NCBI GenBank assembly: GCA_905234535.1
Contig: CAJOII010000006.1
Location: 1 to 43,321 of the forward strand
Direction: 5' to 3'
DNA: 43,321 nucleotides
Source of the DNA: an uncultured Ruminococcus sp.
Lineage (GTDB): Bacteria > Bacillota > Clostridia > Oscillospirales > Acutalibacteraceae
The number at the start of each line of letters is the position of its first letter. Positions within the stretch are counted from its first letter, which is position 1. Below, piece after piece: positions 1 through 8,531 of the stretch. The notes beneath the pieces were generated by a model, which had not been told where the DNA came from, did no database searches, and saw only the letters and a program-made list of their open reading frames with translations. Made by a program: the position numbers and the translations under genes.

Positions 1-1
1 C

Positions 2-3000
2 GTATCGGGAATCCACAAAGCAAATATCATCTCTGCGCTCTGCCGCCAAAGCCGCGTCAGAGCCTTCTGCGCTGCTCAGAACGAGCAGGAGGCGCAGACT
101 TTGTGTAATGATCTCTCCATGATGGGGATGAGAGCCTTCGTCTATCCGAAGAAGGACTTCTCGTACTTCCCTTCAGAGACAAAGTCTCACGAATATGAGC
201 ATCAGCGGATCGATGTGCTCTCAAAGATGCTCCTCGGCGAGTATGACGCAGTCATCGCGACCTTAGACAGCGCCGCGCAGTTCACCATCCCGCGGGATAC
301 ACTGAAAAGTACGAGAAAGCTCCTCGCCCCCGGCGTTGAGATCGCTGTCGATAAGCTTGAAAGAGCCCTGATCCTCTTAGGCTACGAGCGCACCGAGGCG
401 GTGGAGGGCGCCGGACAGTTCTCCGTTCGCGGAGGAATCGTGGACATCTTCATGCCCGACGAAAAGTATCCCGTAAGGATCGAGTTCTTCGGGGATGAGA
501 TCGATACCGTCAGCTACTTTGATGTCGAATCTCAGCGGCGCTTTGATCACTGTGAGGAGGTCGCCCTCTCCCCCTCGAACGAGATCCTCCCCGGCGACAA
601 GCGCGAGCTCTCCGAGAAGATCAGAAAGAAAGCGAATTTGCTGAGATCAGAACAGAACAAAAAGCCGAAGGAGCTCCTGAATCAGGACGCCGACCGACTT
701 GAAAGCGGCGTCTCGCTCGCAAACTACGACAAATACATCTCGCTGATCTATGATCATCCCGAGACACTCTTCGACTACCTTGACGATGACGCGTATGTCT
801 TTGTCAGCGAATACAAAAACTGTAAGGAACGCGACCGCACGCTCTCGCTCTATGAGAGAGAAGAGGTCAAAGCGCTGTTTGAAGACGGCGCGCTCTCTAA
901 AGGGTTTGAGCGCTTCTCGCTTGACTTCTCACAGAGTATGGAGAGGCTGTACTCTCACCCGCTTTTGTTCCTCGACACCTTCTCCCACTCTTCGTATGAC
1001 ACCGAGCTTACGGCGCTGATCTCGCTCAACGCGAGAAGTCTCTCCCCGTGGAACGGCCAGTCGTCGGTGCTGATCGAAGACCTGAACGATATCGAATATA
1101 AAAATTACGCGGTGGTGATCCTGAGCGGCACCGAGAAGGGCGCCCAAAATCTCTCGGAGCTGCTGATCGAGAAGGGGATCGACGCCGTATATACTCCGAC
1201 GCTCGAGAAAGCGATGAGAGGAAAGGTCTATGTCCTGCCGGGACTTCTGTCGACAGGCATCGAGTATCCGTCGGAGAGGTTCATCCTCTTCACACACAGT
1301 CCCATCGCGCAGACGATACACAAAAAACGCAGAAAACCGCCCAAAGACGCCAAAGCGGTCTACTCTCTCTCGGAGCTCTCTCATAATGAATATGTCGTCC
1401 ATACCATCCACGGCATCGGTATCTACAAGGGCATCCGCAAGATGGAGGTACAGGGCGTTCTCAAAGACTATATAGGGATCGAATACGCCAGGGGCGATAT
1501 GCTCTATGTCCCCGTCACCCAGCTCGATCTTGTCGCAAAGTATATTGGTCCCCGCGAGAACAGCAAGGTCAAGCTCAACCGTCTCGGCACACAGGAGTGG
1601 ACCAAGGCGAAGAGGCGCGTCAAAGCCGCCGCGAAGGAGATGGCGAAGGAGCTCATCGAGCTCTACTCCAAGCGGATGCAGACGAAGGGTTACGCCTTCT
1701 CCCCCGATACCGAATGGCAGAGAGACTTTGAGCTCTCTTTTGAGTACGAAGAGACCGATGATCAGATCCGCTGCGCCGAAGAGATCAAGAAGGATATGGA
1801 GTCGACCCACCCGATGGATCGCCTCTTGTGCGGGGATGTGGGCTTCGGCAAGACTGAGGTCGCGCTCAGAGCCGCGTTCAAATGTGTTTCGGACTCCAAA
1901 CAGTGCGCGCTCCTCTGCCCCACAACGATCCTCTCGTGGCAGCACTATCAGACCGTGCTCTCGCGCTTTGACGCGTATCCCATCCGCGTGGAGCTGCTGT
2001 CGCGCTTCCGCTCCCCGAAGGAACAGAAAGTCATCTTAGAAAAACTCAAACGCGGCGAGATCGATATGATCATCGGCACCCACCGTCTTGTTCAGAAGGA
2101 TGTCGAATTCCGCGATCTGGGGCTTGTCATCATCGACGAGGAACAGCGCTTCGGCGTCAGACAGAAGGAATTCTTCAAGGAGATGCGCAAGAATGTCGAC
2201 ATCCTCACTCTCTCCGCGACGCCGATCCCCCGCACGCTGAATATGGCGATGTCCGGGATCCGCGATATGTCCGCGCTCGAAGAAGCGCCTTTGAATCGCC
2301 ACCCGGTACAGACCTATGTACTCGAATACGATACAGCCGTCTTATATGAAGCGATCCGAAGGGAGCTTCGCCGCGGCGGACAGGTCTTCTATCTGCACAA
2401 CAATGTCGACACCATTTCAGCCAAAGCTGCGCGGATCAGCGAGGCGATCCCTGAGGCACAGGTCGCGATCGGTCACGGCAAGATGAGCGAGCAGGAGCTC
2501 TCCGTCATCTGGCAGAGAATGCTGAATCAGGAAATCAATGTCCTCGTCTGCACCACGATCATCGAGACCGGCGTCGATCTGCCGAACGCGAACACGCTGA
2601 TCATCGAGAACGCCGACCGGTTCGGACTCTCTCAGCTGCATCAGATCCGCGGCAGAGTGGGCCGCTCTCCGAGAAGAGCGTACGCATACTTTACCTACAA
2701 CGGCGGAAAAGTCCTCTCCGACATCTCTCAGAAGCGTCTGACCGCGATCAGAGAGTTCACCGAGTTCGGTTCGGGCTTCAAGATCGCGATGCGCGATCTC
2801 GAGCTGCGCGGCGCGGGAAACATCTTGGGCGCGCAGCAGCACGGTCATATGGAAGATGTCGGCTATGATATGTACTTAAAGCTCTTGGGCGACGCCGTCA
2901 AAGAAGAAAAGGGAGAGATCACCGTCAGCGAGGACGCTCCCGACTGTCTGATCGACCTGCCCATCGACGCGCATATCCCCGAAAGCTACATCGAGAGCTT

Positions 3001-3355
3001 GGGCGGCAGGCTCGACGCCTACAGAAGGATCGCCGATATCAAGGACGAAGACGATCGGATGGATGTCATCGACGAGCTGATCGACCGCTACGGGGAGGTC
3101 CCCAAGGCGGTGATGGGGCTGATCGATATCGCCCTGATCCGTCAGAAGGCGATCAAATCAAACATCTATGAGATCCGTCAAAACGAGCGGTCGATCCTTC
3201 TGTATCTCTACGATATCAGAAACGAGGCCGCGGTCTCGATCGTCTCCGCTTTAAAGGGCAAGGCGCTCCTGAGCGCCGGCTCAAAGCCCTATATCGCGGT
3301 CAGGATCGACAGCAAGGCTTCGATTCTTGATTCTTTAAAAGAAATATTCTCGTAG
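2..3355 (+). CDS. mfd: Transcription-repair coupling factor Mfd (5' end cut by window)
   Basis: Mfd is the ATP-driven translocase that removes stalled RNA polymerase from damaged DNA and recruits UvrA. The frame is open from base 2, so the true start lies outside the window and perhaps 25-35 residues are missing; a TTG at 101 is internal. Numbering from base 2, the UvrB-like N-terminal module comes first, the RNA polymerase interaction domain begins near residue 460 (motif HTIHGIGIY), the Walker A sequence GDVGFGKT is near 612 and the Walker B box DEEQ near 712. The Mfd C-terminal autoinhibitory domain follows from about 985. The roughly 1117 residues present fit the usual 1150-1180. The stop is followed by an AT-rich gap with no clear terminator. 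Identity is secure. Confidence 0.98.
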   Translation, partial: VSGIHKANIISALCRQSRVRAFCAAQNEQEAQTLCNDLSMMGMRAFVYPKKDFSYFPSETKSHEYEHQRIDVLSKMLLGEYDAVIATLDSAAQFTIPRDTLKSTRKLLAPGVEIAVDKLERALILLGYERTEAVEGAGQFSVRGGIVDIFMPDEKYPVRIEFFGDEIDTVSYFDVESQRRFDHCEEVALSPSNEILPGDKRELSEKIRKKANLLRSEQNKKPKELLNQDADRLESGVSLANYDKYISLIYDHPETLFDYLDDDAYVFVSEYKNCKERDRTLSLYEREEVKALFEDGALSKGFERFSLDFSQSMERLYSHPLLFLDTFSHSSYDTELTALISLNARSLSPWNGQSSVLIEDLNDIEYKNYAVVILSGTEKGAQNLSELLIEKGIDAVYTPTLEKAMRGKVYVLPGLLSTGIEYPSERFILFTHSPIAQTIHKKRRKPPKDAKAVYSLSELSHNEYVVHTIHGIGIYKGIRKMEVQGVLKDYIGIEYARGDMLYVPVTQLDLVAKYIGPRENSKVKLNRLGTQEWTKAKRRVKAAAKEMAKELIELYSKRMQTKGYAFSPDTEWQRDFELSFEYEETDDQIRCAEEIKKDMESTHPMDRLLCGDVGFGKTEVALRAAFKCVSDSKQCALLCPTTILSWQHYQTVLSRFDAYPIRVELLSRFRSPKEQKVILEKLKRGEIDMIIGTHRLVQKDVEFRDLGLVIIDEEQRFGVRQKEFFKEMRKNVDILTLSATPIPRTLNMAMSGIRDMSALEEAPLNRHPVQTYVLEYDTAVLYEAIRRELRRGGQVFYLHNNVDTISAKAARISEAIPEAQVAIGHGKMSEQELSVIWQRMLNQEINVLVCTTIIETGVDLPNANTLIIENADRFGLSQLHQIRGRVGRSPRRAYAYFTYNGGKVLSDISQKRLTAIREFTEFGSGFKIAMRDLELRGAGNILGAQQHGHMEDVGYDMYLKLLGDAVKEEKGEITVSEDAPDCLIDLPIDAHIPESYIESLGGRLDAYRRIADIKDEDDRMDVIDELIDRYGEVPKAVMGLIDIALIRQKAIKSNIYEIRQNERSILLYLYDIRNEAAVSIVSALKGKALLSAGSKPYIAVRIDSKASILDSLKEIFS

Positions 3356-3444
3356 TTTTTATGATTAAAACAGAATATTAAATTTCCTTTTTAGAATAAT
3401 AATGTATACAAATTGTGAATTATTGAAAATTTTCACACAATATA

Positions 3445-3473
3445 TAGACAAATCGGTCGTTTTGGTGTATATT
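3445..3473 (+). promoter_or_regulatory. Sigma-A-type promoter for the lipoprotein gene at 3539
   Basis: TAGACA (3445-3450) and TATATT (3468-3473) are separated by 17 bases, in the 183-base AT-rich gap after mfd. This places a start site about 60 bases before the ATG at 3539. An imperfect inverted repeat with TTGTG and CACAA arms (about 3413-3440) lies just upstream and could be an operator. The rest of the gap shows nothing else recognisable. Predicted from sequence only. Confidence 0.6.
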
Positions 3474-3538
3474 TAATGGGTTGAATAATATTTATGATGC
3501 GAGAATACGCGTCAATGTATAAAGGACGGTAATAAAAA

Positions 3539-4726
3539 ATGAGAAATTTTACTAAAATCTTCTGTGTATTCTTCTCTATCCTGATGGTTGTCTCTTTGGC
3601 TGCCTGCTCGTTTACACAGCAGTACAGCTACAAGACAGATGATACAGAGCTGCCGATCGGCGTCTATATCTACAACCTCTACTCCGCCTACAACCAGGCG
3701 CAGAGTTTCGCGCAGCAGTCGGACAAGTACGACAGCGAAGCGGGCACCTATGACGGTCAGAAATCCTTCCTCAAGATGGAGATCACGGATGACGACAAGA
3801 AGACCGCTACCGCCGACGAGTGGATCTTAGAGAAAGCGGACGAATATACCAAAAACATCCTCGCGGTATATCACGAGTTCAACGAGCTCGGCTGCACCAT
3901 CGACGAGGCGACTGAGTCCGGTTACAAAGCTCAGGCGCAGGAGTACTGGGATCACGGCCCTTACTATCAGTACGGCGAGCAGTACGCAAACCCCTACTCC
4001 GATATCTTTGAACCGTTGGGCGTGGGCTTCGACTCCTTCTATATCGCGACCTTCTACACCTCCGCGATGCAGGAGAAGGTCTTTGACGCTCTCTACGGCG
4101 CGACCGGCACTCAGGCGGTATCCGACAAAGAACTGACCGATTTCTTCACAAAGAACTATGTCTCCTACAAGTTCTTCAATGTCAACCTGTACACCACAGA
4201 ATCTCAGGCGACAAAGGACGAAGAGGGCAACGACACCACCGAGGATGTCGATGTCCCGCTCTCCGATAACGAGATTCAGGACTACAAAGCGGCTTTCGGC
4301 AACTATGCAAACGATATTAACGGCGGCGCGTCCTTCGACGATGTCGTCAAGGAGTATATGGACAAATACAGCGTTGAGAATGACCCCTCACAGTCGGGTG
4401 TTGAGGTGCTTGATGACTCCTCTATCGGCGAGAATATCGTCAAAAAGCTCAAAGAGCTCAAGGACGGCAGCGCCGATACACTGGTCATCGGCGACGAGAC
4501 CGACGACAGCGCATCCGATGTTCTCTATCTGATCTACAGAGAGCCGATCGAGAATCAGATAAGCGCGTATATCGAAGACACCGCTCAAAGAGAGACCGTG
4601 CTGCAGAAGATGAAGCAGGATGATCTCACCGACTTCCTCGACGAAGTCGCCGGCAGCCTCGGGATCACTAAGAGCTCCGCTGTGGGCGGATACACCCCCA
4701 AGCGCATAGAGGATCTGACAAAATAA
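3539..4726 (+). CDS. PrsA/SurA-like lipoprotein (foldase-type, degenerate parvulin region)
   Basis: A 395-residue secreted lipoprotein. The N-terminus has a short basic start, a hydrophobic stretch and the lipobox LAAC (cysteine 23), so it should be anchored on the outer face of the membrane. The arrangement resembles PrsA/SurA chaperones: a helical N-terminal region, a central segment (about 200-340) where a PPIC parvulin domain would sit, and a helical C-terminal tail. The central segment has the parvulin-like run GASFDDVVKEY followed by a short strand region, but I cannot see a convincing full set of catalytic residues. A foldase-like lipoprotein next to mfd is, to my knowledge, a common clostridial arrangement. 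The next gene starts 47 bases on with no terminator between, so the two probably share a transcript. Isomerase activity is doubtful. Confidence 0.75.
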   Translation: MRNFTKIFCVFFSILMVVSLAACSFTQQYSYKTDDTELPIGVYIYNLYSAYNQAQSFAQQSDKYDSEAGTYDGQKSFLKMEITDDDKKTATADEWILEKADEYTKNILAVYHEFNELGCTIDEATESGYKAQAQEYWDHGPYYQYGEQYANPYSDIFEPLGVGFDSFYIATFYTSAMQEKVFDALYGATGTQAVSDKELTDFFTKNYVSYKFFNVNLYTTESQATKDEEGNDTTEDVDVPLSDNEIQDYKAAFGNYANDINGGASFDDVVKEYMDKYSVENDPSQSGVEVLDDSSIGENIVKKLKELKDGSADTLVIGDETDDSASDVLYLIYREPIENQISAYIEDTAQRETVLQKMKQDDLTDFLDEVAGSLGITKSSAVGGYTPKRIEDLTK

Positions 4727-4773
4727 CTTTTATCCATAACAATGTTCAAACCGAACTGTAAGGATGTGATTCT

Positions 4774-5688
4774 ATGAAAAATTCACGAAGACTCGTATCC
4801 CTTCTCCTCATTTTGATGCTGATCGCGGGAATGTCCTGTGTTGCCGCATACGCTGCCGATGAACAAGGCGTCAATGAAGGATACTCCGATCAAGGCGGCG
4901 ATGAAGGCTATGTAGACCCGGGCGATCAGGACGCTGACACCGGCGACCAAGGTGATGTAGGCGGTGATCAGGGCGCTGACACCGGCGATCAGGGGTCGGG
5001 TACCGGATCAGATACAGTCGATCAGGGCGCTGACACAGACGCCCCCTCCTCAGATGATTATTCGGGCGGCTATACGGACGACTACAGCAGTTATGACAAT
5101 TCCGATCAGAACGCCGGCTATACAGATGACTACAGCGGCGACCAGTACGGGGACTCTTACGGTGACGGCTCCGACAATAACACCGAAGAAGGCACCGCGG
5201 GCTCTGTATCGGATCAGACTACTCTGTATGACACCACCGTCGGCAAGCGCTCCGATCTTCAGGAGAGCTACTGGAGCGATATCGAGATCGATGAGAAGAA
5301 GCTGTCCTCCGGCGACACCGACTTCTCCTCTATCAAGAACGACTACACCAAAGGAGACAACGGTCAGTGGATCCTGTTCCTCGGCATCTTCCTGATCGGT
5401 CTGGCGCTTCTGGGCATCGCTTACTTTGTCATCGCTACCATGCAGGCAAAGGGCAAGTCCTCGAAGAGACCTCCCTCGGGCGGCTCATCCGGTAAATCAA
5501 AGACCGGCAGAAGGTTCTTTGATGATGACGATGATTATGACTATTATGAGCGTCAGCAGAGAGCCGCGGCTCAGAGACGCGCGTCGGCAGAGCGCGGTCA
5601 CTACTCTGACGGATACTCATCCTCCCGCCGCAGAACCGGATCGAGATACGATACCGACGAGATCAACCTGCCGAGAAGATCAAGATAA
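4774..5688 (+). CDS. Acidic Asp/Gly-repeat single-pass membrane protein
   Basis: 304 residues, family not recognised. It has a signal peptide (residues 1-27, with AYA-A cleavage context) and then about 120 residues of low-complexity acidic sequence built from repeats of DQG and DTGDQG, with Tyr/Ser/Asp-rich stretches. A short ordered region (about 150-190) precedes one transmembrane helix (about 194-218, LFLGIFLIGLALLGIAYF). The tail is basic and Arg/Ser-rich, interrupted by a run of aspartates and tyrosines. The predicted topology is a long acidic extracellular stalk with a positively charged cytoplasmic tail. The likely start is ATG 4774 behind AAGGATG. It shares a transcript with the PrsA-like gene and is closed by the terminator at 5709-5739. 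The stalk might bind cations or wall polymers, but that is a guess. Confidence 0.8.
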   Translation: MKNSRRLVSLLLILMLIAGMSCVAAYAADEQGVNEGYSDQGGDEGYVDPGDQDADTGDQGDVGGDQGADTGDQGSGTGSDTVDQGADTDAPSSDDYSGGYTDDYSSYDNSDQNAGYTDDYSGDQYGDSYGDGSDNNTEEGTAGSVSDQTTLYDTTVGKRSDLQESYWSDIEIDEKKLSSGDTDFSSIKNDYTKGDNGQWILFLGIFLIGLALLGIAYFVIATMQAKGKSSKRPPSGGSSGKSKTGRRFFDDDDDYDYYERQQRAAAQRRASAERGHYSDGYSSSRRRTGSRYDTDEINLPRRSR

Positions 5689-5708
5689 AAAGAATCAATA
5701 TAAAAGCG

Positions 5709-5739
5709 AATCCTCCCTGAAAACAGGGAGGATTTTTTT
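5709..5739 (+). terminator. Rho-independent terminator of the mfd-side operon
   Basis: The perfect stem TCCTCCCTG / CAGGGAGGA (5711-5719 and 5724-5732) with an AAAA loop is followed by seven T. On the minus strand the flank is TTCGCTTTTA, so it may also stop transcripts of the phage-like operon whose last gene ends at 5766. Confidence 0.92.
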
Positions 5740-5765
5740 GCGCGGATTTACATATGATCCGTTGA

Positions 5766-6227
5766 TTATTTGAACACCACTGCGGTGTACGGCTCATCAA
5801 GCTCGTTGAGGTTGAGGGCGACGCCGTTTGCGGCAGCGCGCTGACTTACAACGAAGCCCGAGGAATTGATGACCACACCCTCTGAACCGCCCGCGCCGTA
5901 AGCCGAGACCGCCGCGCTGACGATCGTATTTCCCCCGCTGAGTGATACAGGGGGCGCGTTCTTCTTGAAAACGATCACCAGCTTCGGCTGAAAGCCGACG
6001 ATATATGAGTAGCTTGCTTCTCCCGTACCCGAGTAGCTCACGATCACAAAACTCTCATCGAGCTTCGCGCGCTCTTCGGGGGATAAATGGATCGCGGTGT
6101 TTGCCGTATGGGTTCCGATCGCGCTGTCAATGATCGCGTTATCGGAGACGAAATCCGCGCGTTTGGGCTTGTCCTGTGCCGCCCACTGGCACAATCCGAG
6201 ATTCGCGGTAAATGATGAAGATGCCAT
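5766..6227 (-). CDS. Short phage tail fibre / distal tail protein
   Basis: 153 residues, the last gene of the phage-like cluster, in the position of PBSX xkdV. The N-terminal half (residues 1-50) has the FTANLGL...D..DNAIID pattern typical of Firmicutes phage tail proteins that attach to the baseplate, followed by the helix LSPEERAKL. The C-terminal half (about 55-153) is beta-rich and Gly/Ser/Val-rich, as in small receptor-binding or trimerising tips. It is much shorter than normal fibres, so receptor binding may be limited or may use another protein. It has a good ribosome site (AGGAG) and starts four bases after the preceding gene. Only 26 bases separate its stop from the host terminator. 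Its structural role is inferred from position and from the N-terminal motif. Confidence 0.75.
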   Translation of the reverse strand: MASSSFTANLGLCQWAAQDKPKRADFVSDNAIIDSAIGTHTANTAIHLSPEERAKLDESFVIVSYSGTGEASYSYIVGFQPKLVIVFKKNAPPVSLSGGNTIVSAAVSAYGAGGSEGVVINSSGFVVSQRAAANGVALNLNELDEPYTAVVFK

Positions 6228-6231
6228 TTAA

Positions 6232-6795
6232 TTACTCCTTTCTTCTGTCTGACTCTTCCCAACTGAGGTCTTCATACTCGATCTGAGCAAAAGACCTGTC
6301 AAATGCGTCAAGCTGATCCCAGCTTAAGGTGTTGAAGACCAGCTGAAACTCGATGTGCGAAGGGATGATCCTCTGCACCTCTCGCTCTATCCAGCGTTCC
6401 TCTGCCTCGGTATATTCCGCTGTCGCGAGAATATTGAGCTTGCAGAGTGTCGGATACTCCGTGATCAGATAGTCAAAGTCAAAGCTCTCGAGCGCCGTGC
6501 GGATACCCTCGGGGGTAAAGTCAGAGAGCCCGACACTCAGTCTTTTTTTGATCAGATCTCTTCGCGTTTCCAAAGGAAGGTCTGTTCGCTCTCTGCCGTA
6601 GATCTTCTCTATCACGGAAAGCCCCTCATCCTCTGCGGTAGAGACGAATGCCTCTCTGAGTAAGACATCGCTCCTCTCCCTCAAGCGGTCAAGCTCACAG
6701 GCGTATACATAGAGCTCGTCCTCGATATTGCTGTCAAAAAGCTGATAGATACCGAGCGGGCTTAACTTCTCCTTCATGGAGGTCAATGCGTCCAT
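6232..6795 (-). CDS. Baseplate protein, gpI / XkdU (DUF2313) type
   Basis: 187 residues, directly after baseplate J, where Mu-like and PBSX-like phages carry a gpI/XkdU (YmfQ, DUF2313) protein that joins the baseplate wedge to the fibre. The sequence has the expected pattern: helical N-terminus (LYVYACELDRLRERSDVLLREA), a YGRERTDLPLETRRDLIKKRL motif split by the turn at about residue 85, then a beta-rich C-terminal half. AGGAGGAG precedes the ATG at 6795 and the gene begins two bases after the upstream stop. The family assignment rests on motif and position. Confidence 0.8.
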   Translation of the reverse strand: MDALTSMKEKLSPLGIYQLFDSNIEDELYVYACELDRLRERSDVLLREAFVSTAEDEGLSVIEKIYGRERTDLPLETRRDLIKKRLSVGLSDFTPEGIRTALESFDFDYLITEYPTLCKLNILATAEYTEAEERWIEREVQRIIPSHIEFQLVFNTLSWDQLDAFDRSFAQIEYEDLSWEESDRRKE

Positions 6796-6797
6796 CC

Positions 6798-7856
6798 TTA
6801 TCTCCTCCTGATAACGATATTACCTGAAGACGCGTACTGAGAGGAAGAAATCCGATGATCAAAGCTCTGAGAGCTTACGAACGAGAAGTTCTCTACCCCC
6901 TCCGTACGGCAGAGCAGCTCGGACAGATCGCGCAGCAGCATATCCCTGCCGATGCCGAGACTATCGATATATTCGGTGATAATACCCTGCACCCGCTCGC
7001 TGACCTCGTCAAAGCTGTATCCGTCTTCGGGAGTGATCCCGAGCAGCAGCGATACCTCGATCTCCTCGGGATGACACGCGAGCACATCCACATTGAGCTC
7101 TCTTTCCCTATTAAGGAGCTCCTGTACCGCGGAGAGTGTTGACGCGCTGACCCGATGCCCGTCTCCGAACACATATACATTCACCGTTCCGGCGCCTCTC
7201 GCTCTGCCGACGACGCCCGCGGTGACGACACCCTCTACCGACAGCGCGAGGGATTTGTAATACGCATCGTTGGTACCGTTGGGGATATTTTTGTAGCTGT
7301 CGATGATCCGCGCGCGCAGGCTCTCGTCGTCCTCTTCGTCCCTGCCGTTGTTCAGAACAGAGCCGTTATATACTCTCGTCACTCCCGCGACCGGTGTGAC
7401 GATGATATTGATTGAGCCACCCTTGGTGTTGTATCCCGCGCCGGCGTTTTCTGCGGTGATAGGAACTAACACAGACTCATCGCCGACAGGGATCACCGCC
7501 TCTTCGTCGGTAGAATACCACTTGGAGGAACCGTTCGCCGCGACGATCGTCCCCTGCGGGATCACCACCGGCTGTGTGTGATCCCCCTGCGCGTAGAAGA
7601 GCACATAGCCCGACGCTTTAGTCGCCTGTCGTCGCTCGAGATCTCTCATCTCGGCATGATGATCCAGGTACTCTCCCGTCGCAGTCGCGGGAAAAAGCTG
7701 TCTGAGGATAAAGTCCTCGTTGACCTGCTGTTTGAAGATCTCTCCCGCCAGAACTCTGAGACGGATCATGATGTCCGACTCGTCGGACAGCTTCGTCATG
7801 GTCCTGCTCTCATATGTACCGATCATTCTCTGAAGGATCGTCTCATAACTCTCCAT
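6798..7856 (-). CDS. Baseplate J-like protein (XkdT/gpJ)
   Basis: 352 residues, the wedge protein of contractile-tail baseplates. It shows the Baseplate_J pattern: an N-terminal helical part with FPATATGEYLDHHAEMRDLERRQA split across about residues 55-77, a beta-rich middle (VVIPQGTIV; TAENAGAGYNTKGGSI near 135-150), the stretch DEEDDESLRARIIDSYKNI near 175-193, and the late Gly-rich VVGRARGAGTVNVYV segment around 215-230. The length matches XkdT (about 348). It overlaps the preceding gene by 14 bases, which suggests translational coupling. A full-length J protein argues that the baseplate has remained under selection. Confidence 0.92.
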   Translation of the reverse strand: MESYETILQRMIGTYESRTMTKLSDESDIMIRLRVLAGEIFKQQVNEDFILRQLFPATATGEYLDHHAEMRDLERRQATKASGYVLFYAQGDHTQPVVIPQGTIVAANGSSKWYSTDEEAVIPVGDESVLVPITAENAGAGYNTKGGSINIIVTPVAGVTRVYNGSVLNNGRDEEDDESLRARIIDSYKNIPNGTNDAYYKSLALSVEGVVTAGVVGRARGAGTVNVYVFGDGHRVSASTLSAVQELLNRERELNVDVLACHPEEIEVSLLLGITPEDGYSFDEVSERVQGIITEYIDSLGIGRDMLLRDLSELLCRTEGVENFSFVSSQSFDHRISSSQYASSGNIVIRRR

Positions 7857-8196
7857 TTACTCTCACCTCTATCGTTCTTTTCTCTCCTTTTCTCTCAACC
7901 GCGGTGACCGCCGTCATTTGATCATTCTCCCGCTTGATATAAAGGACCGAAACAGATACATCGGGGATCTTGTATACCGCCTCCGAGAACAGCATTCCGA
8001 CCTTTCTTTCAAGCTCTCGGTCATCCTTCTCAAACGCCATCGGCTGTACACCGAGCTCTCTGTCATAGAGAAAGCTGGCTTTTCTCACAGAACAAGCGAT
8101 CAGGACCCGCTGAGCCGCCTCGTCGATACCCCTGACATATTCTGTCGAACCGTCACCTGAGAGAAAAAGATCGTTATCCTTTAATCTGATATCCAC
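7843..8196 (-). CDS. gp25/XkdS-like baseplate protein (DUF2634)
   Basis: 117 residues with a GTG start that touches the stop of the preceding gene (shared G). The order (RGIDEAAQRVLIACSV near residues 22-37, then a compact alpha/beta domain that ends in a beta strand) and its place directly before baseplate J fit the gp25/lysozyme-like wedge protein family, XkdS in PBSX. In contractile systems this protein nucleates sheath polymerisation. Its retention without any visible sheath gene is odd. GGAAGGGAG lies upstream of the GTG. Confidence 0.78.
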   Translation of the reverse strand: MDIRLKDNDLFLSGDGSTEYVRGIDEAAQRVLIACSVRKASFLYDRELGVQPMAFEKDDRELERKVGMLFSEAVYKIPDVSVSVLYIKRENDQMTAVTAVERKGEKRTIEVRVNGEL

Positions 8197-8531
8197 TACC
8201 CGATCTCCCTTCCGTTAATCAATACCCTGCCGTCGTTCTTGAGCACGATGCTCGCGCCGCCCTTTGAGCGAAGCTCAAGCTCTCCCTCAGAGAGAGAGGT
8301 CGGCTTCTCCATTACGCTGAGAAGATAGTCTCCCCTGTCGGTATGGATCACCACCGAGTCGGCGCCTACAACAGGCACATAGCGGATCCCGCAGGGAGAT
8401 AGCGCCCTGACATTGAAGAACTCGTTGGAGGACACGACCGCGTTCTTCTCTCCGTCGGAAAAGCTCACTTCTCCCGAAGAGGTCTTTCTGTCGGAGAAAG
8501 AGTTCGTGGTCATATACTGCGATATCCACAT
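8196..8531 (-). CDS. Baseplate spike-like protein (gp45/gpV type)
   Basis: 111 residues. The C-terminal part (about 78-108) contains the typical spike beta-helix motif ELELRSKGGASIVLKNDGR (in the form ...GGASIVLKNDGRVLING), where a Gly/Asp-rich strand repeat ends the central puncturing needle of Mu-like and PBSX-like baseplates. The N-terminal half resembles a small OB-like domain. The start overlaps the hub stop as TGATG, so translation is coupled. It occupies the xkdR position; that family differs between phages, so 'spike' is inferred from the C-terminal repeat. Confidence 0.7.
   Translation of the reverse strand: MWISQYMTTNSFSDRKTSSGEVSFSDGEKNAVVSSNEFFNVRALSPCGIRYVPVVGADSVVIHTDRGDYLLSVMEKPTSLSEGELELRSKGGASIVLKNDGRVLINGREIG

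Noticed and set aside
929..1945. Long reading frame antisense to mfd
   Set aside because: It is a shadow of the mfd codon pattern with no ribosome site or recognisable protein; similar shadows across addA, addB and the O-antigen ligase gene were left out too.
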